Assembly (NCBI RefSeq): GCF_052113705.1
Contig: NZ_JBGQOG010000024.1
Location: 1 to 51,790 of the forward strand
Length of the DNA: 51,790 bases
Direction of reading: 5' to 3'
Origin: JBGQOG01 sp052113705
Lineage (GTDB): Bacteria; Pseudomonadota; Alphaproteobacteria; Rhodobacterales; Rhodobacteraceae
The position numbers were made by a program, and so were the translations under genes. Under the pieces are notes generated by a model. That model worked only from the letters and a program-made list of their open reading frames with translations. It ran no database searches and was not told the DNA's origin. This document shows positions 16,908-25,347 of this stretch, piece by piece. The number at the start of each line of letters is the position of its first letter. Position 1 is the first letter of the stretch.

Positions 16908-18193
16908 CCCGGAACCTCATCCTTTTCGCCGCCATGGCCGCGCTGATCCTGTTCGAGGGCGTCACCGGCAGCTGGAATTCGGCGCTTGGCATCCTCAACA
17001 TGGGGCTGATCTCGGCCATCATGGCGCTCGGCGTGAACATGCAATGGGGCTACGCGGGGCTTTTCAACTCCGGGATCGTCGGCTTTGTGGCCCTCGGCGG
17101 CCTCGCGCCGGTGCTGATCGCCACCGCGCCCACCCCCGGCGCCTTTCAGGCCGGCGGCTGGCAGATCATCGCGGCCTTCCTCCTTGCGGCGCTGGTGCTG
17201 GTCGGAGCCACCGCGCTCTACCGCCGCATGACGGGACGTGCGCGCGCCCTCGCCATGCTCGCCCTGCTGATCGGCGGCTTCTTCGCCTTCCGTGCGGTCT
17301 TTGACCCCGCCGTCGCGGCGATCGAGGCGATCAACCCCTCGGCCGCCGGCAATCTCGGCGGGTTCGGCCTGCCAATCCTGTTCAGCTGGCCGGTCGGCGC
17401 GCTCTTTGCCGCCCTCGCCGCCTGGGGCGTCGGCAAAACCGCCCTCGGCCTGCGCTCCGACTATCTCGCCATCGCCACGCTCGGCATCGGCGAGATCATC
17501 ATCGCGGTCCTCAAAAACGAAGACTGGCTGGCCCGCGGCGTGAAAAACATCATCGGCCTGCCGCGCCCGGTCCCCTATGAGATCGACCTGCAAGCCGACC
17601 CGGGCTTTGTTGCACATGCCGCAGGCCTCGGCCTCGACCCGGTCACCGCCTCGACGCTGCTGGTGAAATTCCTCTACACCGGCCTCTTCCTCATCGTGCT
17701 CCTGACCCTGATCTGGCTCAGCGAAAAGGCGCTGAACAGCCCCTGGGGCCGCATGATGCGCGCCATCCGCGACAATGAGACGGCGGCCGCCGCCATGGGC
17801 AAACATGTGACCCGCCGCCATCTGCAGATCTTCATCCTCGGCTCCGCCGTCTGCGGCCTCGCGGGCGCGATGATGATCACGCTGGACGGCCAGATGACGC
17901 CGGGTTCCTACAACCCGTTGCGCTTCACCTTCCTGATCTGGGTGATGGTGATCGTCGGCGGCTCCGGCTCCAACTGGGGCTCGGTGCTCGGCGGCATGCT
18001 GATCTGGTTCCTCTGGATCAAGGTCGAACCCTGGGGCAATGGCCTTTTGCACCTGATCACTTCCGGCATGGCGGATGGCGCGCTGAAACAGCACCTCCTC
18101 GACAGCGCCGCCCATATGCGCCTGCTGACGATGGGGCTGATCCTCCTCCTCGTCCTGCGCTTCAGCCCCCGTGGCCTGATCCCGGGAAAATAA
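16904..18193 (+). CDS. ABC transporter permease, LivM type
   Basis: The 429-residue inner-membrane protein begins with hydrophobic segments and LISAIMALGVNMQWGYAGLFN, then LGLRSDYLAIATLGIGEI, both typical of LivM. GRMMRAIRDNETAAAAMGK and IVGGSGSNWGSVLGGMLIW follow. It is longer than usual for LivM because of an extra hydrophobic stretch at about residues 60-175. It is the last operon gene; a strong terminator begins seven bases after its stop. Confidence 0.9.
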   Translation: MTRNLILFAAMAALILFEGVTGSWNSALGILNMGLISAIMALGVNMQWGYAGLFNSGIVGFVALGGLAPVLIATAPTPGAFQAGGWQIIAAFLLAALVLVGATALYRRMTGRARALAMLALLIGGFFAFRAVFDPAVAAIEAINPSAAGNLGGFGLPILFSWPVGALFAALAAWGVGKTALGLRSDYLAIATLGIGEIIIAVLKNEDWLARGVKNIIGLPRPVPYEIDLQADPGFVAHAAGLGLDPVTASTLLVKFLYTGLFLIVLLTLIWLSEKALNSPWGRMMRAIRDNETAAAAMGKHVTRRHLQIFILGSAVCGLAGAMMITLDGQMTPGSYNPLRFTFLIWVMVIVGGSGSNWGSVLGGMLIWFLWIKVEPWGNGLLHLITSGMADGALKQHLLDSAAHMRLLTMGLILLLVLRFSPRGLIPGK

Positions 18194-18199
18194 CCCCAC

Positions 18200-18229
18200 A
18201 AGGCCGCGCGGGCCACGTCGCGCGGCCTT
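18200..18229 (+). terminator. Intrinsic terminator of the ABC transporter operon
   Basis: AAGGCCGCGCG and CGCGCGGCCTT form an 11-bp perfect stem around an 8-base loop, followed by ATCCTTTCTTCTT. It starts seven bases after the LivM-like stop. Confidence 0.85.
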
Positions 18230-18232
18230 ATC

Positions 18233-18280
18233 CTTTCTTCTTGGCAAAAATACCTCGGGGGTCCGGGGGCTGGCCCCCGG
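18233..18280. repeat. Dispersed intergenic repeat, copy A
   Basis: CTTTCTTCTTGGC followed by AAAATACCTCGGGGG and a GC hairpin (CCGGGGGC and GCCCCCGG). The same leading block recurs at 21325-21386. The element sits directly upstream of guaA and leaves that gene with no obvious ribosome site. Confidence 0.7.
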
Positions 18281-18322
18281 TTCCCCCTTGCCAGCCCGCG
18301 CATGCGCCATTATTCCCCGCAC

Positions 18323-19879
18323 ATGACCCAGCATCAACGCCTCCTCATCATCGACTTCGGCTCTCAGGTGACGCAGCTGATCGCGCGCCGCCTGCGGGAA
18401 CTGAATGTCTATTGCGAAATCCATCCGTTCCAGAAGGTCACCGATGCCTTCCTGGCCGATTTCGCCCCCCAAGCGATCATCTTCTCGGGCGGACCGGACA
18501 GCGTCACCCGGGAGGGTTCCCCCCGCCCGCCCGCCACCGCCTTCACCCTCGGCGTGCCGATCCTCGGGATCTGCTACGGCCAGCAGGTGATGATGGAATG
18601 CCTCGGCGGCAAGGTAGAGAGCGGCCACGGCACCGCCGAATTCGGCCGCGCCTATGTGACCCCGTCCGAGGCGCGCAACCCGCTCCTCAACGGCTGGTTC
18701 CTTGAGGGCCGCGAGCAGGTCTGGATGAGCCACGGCGACCACGTCAGCCAGATCGCGCCGGGATTTGAGGTCTACGGCACCTCGCCCAATGCCCCCTTCG
18801 CGATCACCGCCGATGTCAGCCGCCACTTCTACGCCGTGCAGTTCCACCCGGAGGTGCATCACACCCCGAACGGCGCCACGCTCTATGAGAATTTCATCAA
18901 GATCGCGGGCTTTACCGGCGACTGGACGATGGGCGCCTACAAGGACGATGCGATCGCCAAGATCCGCGCCCAGGTCGGCGATAAAAAGGTGATCTGCGGC
19001 CTCTCCGGCGGCGTCGACAGCTCGGTGGCCGCCGTGCTGATCCACGAAGCCATCGGCGACCAGCTGACCTGCGTCTTCGTCGACCACGGCCTCCTGCGCC
19101 TCAACGAGGCGGCGGAAGTCGTCAAGATGTTCCGCGACAATTACAACATCCCGCTGATCCATGCCGACGAGTCCGATCTCTTCCTCGGCGCGCTGGAAGG
19201 GGTTTCCGACCCCGAGGTGAAGCGCAAGACCATCGGCAAGCTCTTCATTGATGTCTTCCAGAAATACGCCAATCAGATCGACGGTGCGGAATTCCTCGCG
19301 CAAGGCACGCTCTACCCGGATGTGATCGAAAGCGTTTCCTTCTCGGGCGGCCCATCGGTGACCATCAAATCGCACCACAACGTGGGCGGGCTGCCGGAGA
19401 AGATGGGCCTGAAACTGGTCGAACCCCTGCGCGAGCTTTTCAAAGACGAAGTGCGCGCCCTCGGCCACGAACTCGGCCTGCCGGCGAGCTTCATCGGCCG
19501 CCACCCCTTCCCGGGGCCGGGTCTGGCCATCCGCTGCCCGGGCGAGATCACCCGCGAAAAGTTGGCGATCCTGCAAAAGGCCGATGCGGTTTTCATCGAC
19601 CAGATCCGCAAACACGGGCTCTACGATGAAATCTGGCAAGCTTTCGTCGCCATTCTGCCGGTGAAAACCGTCGGCGTGATGGGCGACGGGCGCACCTATG
19701 ATTTCGCCTGTGCCCTGCGCGCGGTGACCTCTGTGGACGGGATGACAGCGGACTACTATCCGTTCAGCCATGATTTCCTTGGCGAAACAGCCACGCGGAT
19801 CATCAATGAAGTCAAGGGCATCAACCGCTGCACCTATGACATCACTTCAAAACCGCCGGGAACCATCGAATGGGAATAA
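18323..19879 (+). CDS. guaA: GMP synthase (glutamine-hydrolysing)
   Basis: The 518-residue enzyme converts XMP to GMP. The N-terminal class I glutamine amidotransferase domain has the nucleophile Cys84 in GICYGQQ and the His/Glu pair in QFHPEVHH. The ATP-pyrophosphatase domain begins with GLSGGVDSS, and the C-terminal dimerisation domain has GRHPFPGPGLAIR and ends IEWE. I prefer the ATG at 18323 (MTQHQRLLIIDFGSQ) by homology; an in-frame ATG at 18302 would add seven residues. Neither has a convincing Shine-Dalgarno. It is transcribed alone. Confidence 0.97.
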   Translation: MTQHQRLLIIDFGSQVTQLIARRLRELNVYCEIHPFQKVTDAFLADFAPQAIIFSGGPDSVTREGSPRPPATAFTLGVPILGICYGQQVMMECLGGKVESGHGTAEFGRAYVTPSEARNPLLNGWFLEGREQVWMSHGDHVSQIAPGFEVYGTSPNAPFAITADVSRHFYAVQFHPEVHHTPNGATLYENFIKIAGFTGDWTMGAYKDDAIAKIRAQVGDKKVICGLSGGVDSSVAAVLIHEAIGDQLTCVFVDHGLLRLNEAAEVVKMFRDNYNIPLIHADESDLFLGALEGVSDPEVKRKTIGKLFIDVFQKYANQIDGAEFLAQGTLYPDVIESVSFSGGPSVTIKSHHNVGGLPEKMGLKLVEPLRELFKDEVRALGHELGLPASFIGRHPFPGPGLAIRCPGEITREKLAILQKADAVFIDQIRKHGLYDEIWQAFVAILPVKTVGVMGDGRTYDFACALRAVTSVDGMTADYYPFSHDFLGETATRIINEVKGINRCTYDITSKPPGTIEWE

Positions 19880-19951
19880 AGGCGCCGGGGCCCGCGCTGC
19901 GGCCCCGCACCGTCTGAGGGGCCACAGCGCCCCGCGCCCGGCCTCTCTTCC

Positions 19952-19992
19952 GAAACAGCCGCCGCGCCCTGCCCGGGTCCGGCGGCTGTTTC
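19952..19992 (+). terminator. guaA terminator
   Basis: GAAACAGCCGCCG and CGGCGGCTGTTTC form a 13-bp perfect stem around a 15-base loop, 72 bases after the guaA stop. The right arm ends in T residues. Confidence 0.8.
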
Positions 19993-20292
19993 ATACCCCG
20001 ACGGCACCCCCCGCGCATCGCGGCCGCATCCGAGGCACGCCTTCCCACCGCACAGGCCCTCAGGCGACAGCGCTCAGGTACCGCCGCGCGGCTGACCACC
20101 GAGCGACCTGCCGCCGAGCAACCGGCCACCACGCGGCAGACCATCACGCCCCGGAAGACCGCGCCCCGGATCACACTGCCCCGGATCATCGGGCCCCGGC
20201 CCCCACGTCAAGCAAGCCTGCCCGCGACATTCCCCCCCGGCCCGTGCTACAACCGCGCTTTGCCCGACGGGGCATGAGACAGACAGGGATCC
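19993..20292. other. Non-coding spacer between guaA and the MBL hydrolase with a 15-bp periodic repeat
   Basis: Together with the bases from 19880 this makes a 413-base gap. GCCCCGG recurs exactly every 15 bases at 20148, 20163, 20178 and 20193. The rest is C-rich without a ribosome site or credible reading frame. The repeat would encode five-residue repeats on the minus strand, but that frame overlaps guaA and looks spurious. Confidence 0.6.
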
Positions 20293-21279
20293 ATGAGACA
20301 GCGCAGACCACATCCGCACCGCCCCGTCAGCGATCACTTCGACGGCCGCCGGTTCTTCAACCCCGGCCACCCCGACACCGACCGCTCGCTCGGCGACATC
20401 TTGCGCTGGAAACTCGGCGAAACCACCGCGCGCTGGCCCAAATCCGTGCCGGTGCGCCCGGCCGTCCCCGCGGCGCGGGTGACCGGCCTGCGGGTCACCA
20501 TGGTCGGTCATGCCACCGCCCTGGTGCAGGCGAATGGCCTCAACATCCTCACCGATCCGGTCTGGTCCGACCGCGCCAGCCCGCTGCGCTTTGCCGGGCC
20601 GAAACGCGTCACCGCCCCCGGCATCGCCTTTGACGACCTGCCGCCCATCGACGCGGTGCTCGTGTCGCACAACCACTACGACCATCTCGACCTCCGCACC
20701 CTGCGCCGCCTGCAGGCCCGCCATCAGCCGCTGATCGTCACCCCGCTCGGCAATGATGCCCGGATTACAGCGGCCGTGCCCGGTGCCCGCGTGGTGGCCG
20801 GCGACTGGGGCGACAGCATCGCGCTGACCCCGACCGCCAGGGTGCACCTCGTGCCCGCCCAGCATTGGTCCGCCCGCGGTCTCGGCGACCGCCGCGAGGC
20901 GCTCTGGGCGGGCTTCATGTTGCAAACCGATCCGGGGCAGGTCTATTTCGCCGGCGACACCGGCTATGGTACCGGCGCCATCTTCCGCGCCATGCATGCG
21001 CGCTTTGGCGCCCCGGACATCGCCTTGCTGCCCATCGGCGCCTACAGCCCCCGCTGGTTCATGGCCGCCCAACACACTGACCCGTCCGAAGCGGTCAAGA
21101 TCATGCGCGACACCGGGGCACTCCACGCGATCGGCATCCATTGGGGCGTCTTCCAACTGACCGACGAGCCCCGCGAAGACCCGGTGCACCGCCTCGCCGC
21201 CGCGCTTGCGGCCGAGGGCATCGCCCCCGACCGCTTTCGCGCCGCCAACCCCGGCGACCACTTCCACCTGCCCGCCTGA
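20293..21279 (+). CDS. MBL-fold metallo-hydrolase of the UlaG/NAPE-PLD-like group
   Basis: The 328-residue protein has the metallo-beta-lactamase motif SHNHYDHLD with His126, His128, Asp130 and His131. VTMVGHATALVQ and NILTDPVWSDRASP lie before it, and further metal ligands are expected in PAQHWSAR and FAGDTGYG. The layout matches NAPE-hydrolysing phospholipase D and UlaG-like lactonases. It lacks a signal peptide, so it is likely cytoplasmic. The substrate is unknown; cleavage of phospholipid-type or lactone substrates is possible. It stands alone, upstream of the convergent MarR gene. Confidence 0.87.
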   Translation: MRQRRPHPHRPVSDHFDGRRFFNPGHPDTDRSLGDILRWKLGETTARWPKSVPVRPAVPAARVTGLRVTMVGHATALVQANGLNILTDPVWSDRASPLRFAGPKRVTAPGIAFDDLPPIDAVLVSHNHYDHLDLRTLRRLQARHQPLIVTPLGNDARITAAVPGARVVAGDWGDSIALTPTARVHLVPAQHWSARGLGDRREALWAGFMLQTDPGQVYFAGDTGYGTGAIFRAMHARFGAPDIALLPIGAYSPRWFMAAQHTDPSEAVKIMRDTGALHAIGIHWGVFQLTDEPREDPVHRLAAALAAEGIAPDRFRAANPGDHFHLPA

Positions 21280-21324
21280 GCAGCACCGCACGACCGCAGC
21301 GCCGCTTTTTCTTGGTCAAAGTGC

Positions 21325-21386
21325 CTTTCTTCTTGGCCAAAATACCTCGGGGGGGCGGCCGCAGGCCGGGGGGGGCAGCGCCCCCC
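21325..21386. repeat. Dispersed intergenic repeat, copy B
   Basis: CTTTCTTCTTGGC then CAAAATACCTCGGGGG match copy A at 18233, followed by a GGGGGGC-AGC-GCCCCCC hairpin. A weaker half copy (CTTTTTCTTGGTCAAAGTGC) lies just before it at 21305-21324. It fills the gap between the convergent MBL and MarR genes. Confidence 0.7.
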
Positions 21387-21396
21387 GCCCAGGGTC

Positions 21397-21990
21397 TCAC
21401 CCCGCGCAACCCTCGCTGCTTTCCCCCGAGGCCGCCTCCATCGCGGTCACGAATTTTGCAAAGAGCCGCGCGAATTCCTCTGCCTCGCCCGGTGCCCATT
21501 CCCCCAGAATATCCTCCAGGAGCGCCATTTTCACCTTGCGCAATTCCGCCTGCAACGCCTCGCCCAGTGCCGAGCGGCGGATCACCGCGCGGCGCGAATC
21601 CTGCGCCGAGACATCGCGCAGCAACAGCCCCTCCTCGACCATATCGGCAATGATCCGGCTGCCGCGCGACGGATCGATGCGCATCGCACGCGCCACGCCG
21701 CCCACGGTCGCCTCTGAATCCTGCTGCAATTGCCGCACCACATCGAGCACATCCACATGCGACAGATCGATCCGCGGGTCGACATTGGCAATCGCGCGCC
21801 GCGAAATGATCCGCCGGCCAATCAACACCCGCCAGCGGCGCATCACATCGGAAACCTGCAATACTTCCGGCCGCATGCTGGCGTCGAGCGATTGATTGGC
21901 CGAGGGCAGTCCGCCCCCTGCCACAGCCGCGGCCCCAGCCACAGGCGCGGCCTCAGGCGCCGGGCGGGCCGGATCCGAGCTCTGGGTCAT
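21397..21990 (-). CDS. MarR-family transcriptional regulator
   Basis: The 197-residue protein has an Ala/Pro-rich N-terminus of about 35 residues, then a MarR winged helix (about 60-150): LSHVDVLDVVRQLQQ, ATVGGVARAMRIDPSRGSRII for the recognition helix, and QDSRRAVIRRSALG for the wing. It is divergent from an MFS multidrug-type pump, with an inverted repeat over the pump promoter, the classic arrangement of a repressor that releases DNA on binding a toxic compound. The inducer is unknown. Confidence 0.88.
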   Translation of the reverse strand: MTQSSDPARPAPEAAPVAGAAAVAGGGLPSANQSLDASMRPEVLQVSDVMRRWRVLIGRRIISRRAIANVDPRIDLSHVDVLDVVRQLQQDSEATVGGVARAMRIDPSRGSRIIADMVEEGLLLRDVSAQDSRRAVIRRSALGEALQAELRKVKMALLEDILGEWAPGEAEEFARLFAKFVTAMEAASGESSEGCAG

Positions 21991-22031
21991 GTCATCTCTC
22001 CTTCAAACGGCGGTGAAAGGACCGGCAAATA

Positions 22032-22071
22032 TGTGCTGTTGACATTTATATGCCATCAGCACACATATAGA
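22032..22071 (+). promoter_or_regulatory. MFS promoter with overlapping predicted MarR operator
   Basis: TGTGCTG (22032-22038) and CAGCACA (22057-22063) form an inverted repeat. TTGACA, a consensus -35 box, lies at 22039-22044 between the arms, and the A/T stretch ACATATAGA at 22063-22071 is a likely -10 region. The transporter ATG is at 22093. A repressor bound here would cover the promoter. Confidence 0.6.
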
Positions 22072-22092
22072 CAAGCCACAAACGGATGTCCC

Positions 22093-23733
22093 ATGCCCCC
22101 TTTATCCTCTTCCCCCCTCGATAGCGCCCACTCTGCTGCGGCGCAACGCATCCGGTCTGATCAGGGGGCTGACCGGGGGCCTGATACAGGGCCTGACCGG
22201 CGGCCTGATCTGGGGCCTCTGGTCGCAGATCCGCGCAAACGGCTGATCGTCTTTTGCTTTTTGATGCTCACCCTGTTCATGGCGACGCTCGACAACCAGA
22301 TCGTCTCCACCGCCTTGCCGACGATTGTCGCAGAATTCGGCGCGGTTGAGCGCTTCGGTTGGGTCGGCTCGGCCTATCTGCTCGCCACGAGTGCGATGAT
22401 GCCGATCTACGGGAAACTCGGCGATCTCTTTGGCCGCAAATATGTGATGCTGGCGGCGGTCAGCCTGTTCCTCGTAGGGTCGCTGGCCTGCGGCTTCGCC
22501 TGGTCAATGGACAGCCTGATCGCGGCGCGGGTGCTGCAGGGCTTGGGCGGCGGCGGCATCATGGTCTCGATCTTTTCGGTCAATGCCGATCTGTTCGAGC
22601 CGCGCGAGCGCGCCAAATACCAAAGTTTTTCCAGCCTGATGCTGATGGCCTCGGGCAGCATCGGCCCGACCTTGGGCGGCTTTTTGTCGGATGCTTTCGG
22701 CTGGCGCTCGATCTTTCTGGTCAACCTGCCGATCGGGGCCATCGCGCTGGCGGGGCTGATCATCATGCTGCCCTACCGCCGCCCGCTGCGCACGCCCAAG
22801 ATCGACTATTGGGGCGCGCTGACGCTGGCGCTGACCATCGCCTCGCTGGTGCTCTGGGCGGACAGCGGCCAGATCTTCGGCGGCCTGCTGACCCCGGCGG
22901 CGCTGGGCGTGCTGGTCCTTGGCTGTGTCTCCGCCCTGGTCTGGGTGCAGATCGAGCGCCGCGCGCCCGAGCCCATCGTGCCGCTGCATCTGTTCCGCAA
23001 GCCGGTGATCCCGCTCCTGCTGATCGTGGCGATCACCTCGGGGGCGACGGGCATCGGGCTGGTGAATTACATCGCGCTCTATCTGCAGACCACCACCGGG
23101 CTCAGCCCGTCGCGGGCGGGGCTGTTCTTCATTGCGCTGACCGGCGGCATCGTCATCGGCTCGATGAGCGCGGGGCGGCTGATTGCCAGCAGCGGCCATT
23201 TCAAGCGCTATCTGATCACCGGGCAATGCATCAGCATGGCAATGCTGGTGGGGATCAGCCAGACCCATGCCGGCACGCCGCTGCTCATGATCGGCACGCT
23301 GATGCTGCTGCAAGGGTTCGGCATCGGGCTGGGCCAGCAGGCGCCGGTGATCGGCGTGCAGAACGCGGCACCCAAGCAAGATGTGGGCGCCGCCACCGGT
23401 GCGGTGACGCTGACCCGGATGGGAGGCGCGGCCATCGCCATCTCGATATACGGCGCGATCCTGTCGCAGGGGCTGGCCTCGAAACTGACCGCCATCCCCG
23501 GCGTGGCGAATGTGGCCGAGCTGACGCCGAAAATGCTGGCCGCCCTGCCCGCCGAGAGCCAGCACCTGGTCGGCGATCTCTACTCGCAGGCCTTCACCCC
23601 GATCTATCTGACCGGGGCGGCGCTTTTGCTGATCGGGCTCGCCGCGGCCCTGTTCATGAAACCGGCACCGCTGCCGGTGGCGCGTCACAAAGACATGTCC
23701 GATGCGGAGGCGCTGGCCCCCAAGGCCGCCTGA
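22093..23733 (+). CDS. MFS drug efflux transporter, DHA2 (14-helix) type
   Basis: The 546-residue protein has about 14 membrane segments. LTLFMATLDNQIVSTALPTI is the DHA2 motif D1 region and GKLGDLFGRKYVML is MFS motif A. ARVLQGLGGGGIM is close to motif B, and GPTLGGFLSDAFGWRSIFLVN is motif C. Such pumps export hydrophobic drugs with proton uptake. The N-terminus before the first helix contains a four-residue repeat rich in Gly-Pro-Asp (RGPD, TGPD, RRPD, LGP), encoded by a short tandem DNA repeat. It is divergent from its likely MarR repressor. Confidence 0.9.
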   Translation: MPPLSSSPLDSAHSAAAQRIRSDQGADRGPDTGPDRRPDLGPLVADPRKRLIVFCFLMLTLFMATLDNQIVSTALPTIVAEFGAVERFGWVGSAYLLATSAMMPIYGKLGDLFGRKYVMLAAVSLFLVGSLACGFAWSMDSLIAARVLQGLGGGGIMVSIFSVNADLFEPRERAKYQSFSSLMLMASGSIGPTLGGFLSDAFGWRSIFLVNLPIGAIALAGLIIMLPYRRPLRTPKIDYWGALTLALTIASLVLWADSGQIFGGLLTPAALGVLVLGCVSALVWVQIERRAPEPIVPLHLFRKPVIPLLLIVAITSGATGIGLVNYIALYLQTTTGLSPSRAGLFFIALTGGIVIGSMSAGRLIASSGHFKRYLITGQCISMAMLVGISQTHAGTPLLMIGTLMLLQGFGIGLGQQAPVIGVQNAAPKQDVGAATGAVTLTRMGGAAIAISIYGAILSQGLASKLTAIPGVANVAELTPKMLAALPAESQHLVGDLYSQAFTPIYLTGAALLLIGLAAALFMKPAPLPVARHKDMSDAEALAPKAA

Positions 23734-23768
23734 CAGCATTCCCACCACCGCAGGTCATGCCCCGACGA

Positions 23769-23802
23769 AAAAGGCCCCCGTTCTGATGAACGGGGGCCTT
23801 TT
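23769..23802. terminator. Bidirectional terminator between the MFS gene and guaB
   Basis: AAAAGGCCCCCGTTC-TGAT-GAACGGGGGCCTTTT is a 15-bp perfect stem with A and T flanks. It serves the convergent MFS (stop 23733) and guaB (stop 23821) genes. Confidence 0.93.
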
Positions 23803-23820
23803 GTCACGCAAGCGAACCGA

Positions 23821-25269
23821 TCAGCCGATGCGGTAGTTCGGGCTTTCGCGGGTGATCTGCACGTCGTGCACATGGCTTTCCTTCAGCCCGGCGCCGGTGA
23901 TGCGGACGAATTCGCAGCCGCCCTTCATCTCGGCCACCGTGCGGCTGCCGGTATAGCCCATCGCCGCGCGCAGGCCGCCCACCAGCTGGTGGATCACCGC
24001 CGCGCAAGAGCCTTTGTAGGGCACCTGACCCTCGATGCCTTCCGGCACCAGCTTGTCCGAGGCCGCATCCTTCTGGAAGTAGCGGTCGGCCGAGCCGCGC
24101 GCCATGGCGCCAAGGCTGCCCATGCCACGGTAGGATTTGAACGAACGGCCCTGATAGAGGATCACCTCACCGGGGCTTTCATCCGTGCCCGCGATGGCCG
24201 AGCCGACCATGGCGCAGGAAGCGCCCGCCGCGATCGCCTTGGCGAAGTCGCCCGAAAACTTGATGCCGCCATCGGCGATCACCGGGATGCCATCGGCGCC
24301 CGAAGCCGCATCCATGATCGCGGTCAGCTGCGGCACACCCACACCCGCCACGATCCGCGTGGTGCAGATCGAGCCCGGGCCGATGCCCACCTTGACCGCA
24401 TCGGCACCGGCGTCGATCAGCGCCTTGGTAGCCGAAGCAGTGGCCACATTGCCCGCCACCACCTGCACCGCCGAATTATAGGCCTTGACCCGTGCCACCG
24501 CCCGCGCCACGCCCTCGGAATGGCCATGCGCGGTGTCGATCACGATCAGATCGCAGCCCGCCTCGATCAGCGCGACCGAGCGTTCATAGCCCGCATCGCC
24601 CACCGTGGTCGCCGCCGCCACCCGCAGGCGCCCGAGGTCATCCTTGCAGGCATTGGGGTTCAGCACGGCCTTTTCGGTGTCTTTCAGCGTCAGAAGACCG
24701 GTCAGCTTGCCGCCGCCATCGGTCACCAGCAGCTTCTCGATCCGCCGCGCCTTCATCAGGCTTTTGGCGGTTTCGAGATCGGCAGGCTCCATCAGCACCG
24801 CCAGATTGTCGGTGGTCATCATCGCGGAAACCGGGGTCTTGTCGTCGCTGGCAAAGCGCATGTCACGGTTGGTGACAATGCCCACCACACGGCCCGAGCC
24901 ATCGACCACCGGGAAGCCGGTGACGTTGTAGCGCTCTTGCAGCGCTTTCGCATCGGCGAGGGTCTGGTCGGCGGTGAGGGTGATCGGGTTGTAGACCACG
25001 CCCGATTCAAACCGCTTCACCCGGCGGACCTCATTGGCCTGCTGCTCGATGTTGAGGTTGCGGTGGATCACCCCGATCCCCCCGGCCTGCGCCATGGCAA
25101 TCGCCATCCGCGCTTCGGTGACCGTATCCATCGCGGACGACAGAAGCGGGATGTTCATCCGAATGGATTTTGTCACCCAAGTGGACACGTCTGCTTCGGA
25201 CGGCAGCACGCTGGATGCGGCCGGGACCAGAAGAACGTCGTCAAAGGTGAGCGCCTCTCGAATCTGCAT
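23821..25269 (-). CDS. guaB: IMP dehydrogenase
   Basis: This 482-residue enzyme oxidises IMP to XMP, the step before GuaA. The barrel starts MQIREALTFDDVLLVPA. A CBS pair occupies about residues 93-205. The catalytic Cys302 lies in GPGSICTTRIVAGVGVPQ, and the flap region has SYRGMGSLGAM. I chose the ATG at 25269, which has GGAGG seven bases upstream, over an upstream ATG at 25314. It is transcribed alone towards the shared terminator. Confidence 0.97.
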   Translation of the reverse strand: MQIREALTFDDVLLVPAASSVLPSEADVSTWVTKSIRMNIPLLSSAMDTVTEARMAIAMAQAGGIGVIHRNLNIEQQANEVRRVKRFESGVVYNPITLTADQTLADAKALQERYNVTGFPVVDGSGRVVGIVTNRDMRFASDDKTPVSAMMTTDNLAVLMEPADLETAKSLMKARRIEKLLVTDGGGKLTGLLTLKDTEKAVLNPNACKDDLGRLRVAAATTVGDAGYERSVALIEAGCDLIVIDTAHGHSEGVARAVARVKAYNSAVQVVAGNVATASATKALIDAGADAVKVGIGPGSICTTRIVAGVGVPQLTAIMDAASGADGIPVIADGGIKFSGDFAKAIAAGASCAMVGSAIAGTDESPGEVILYQGRSFKSYRGMGSLGAMARGSADRYFQKDAASDKLVPEGIEGQVPYKGSCAAVIHQLVGGLRAAMGYTGSRTVAEMKGGCEFVRITGAGLKESHVHDVQITRESPNYRIG

Positions 25270-25347
25270 GGATACCCTCCTTGGCAGCTTCCGTTTGGCG
25301 GTTCCCTGTTTCATGGCCCGGGGGGATTGGCAAGACCGAAAGCGCGC

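Noticed and set aside
16766..19771. A 1001-residue minus-strand frame over the permeases and guaA
   Set aside because: It is the complement of well-supported genes and its residues are of shadow type.
20074..21291. A 405-residue minus-strand frame opposite the MBL hydrolase
   Set aside because: It is the complement of a gene with an intact HxHxDH motif.
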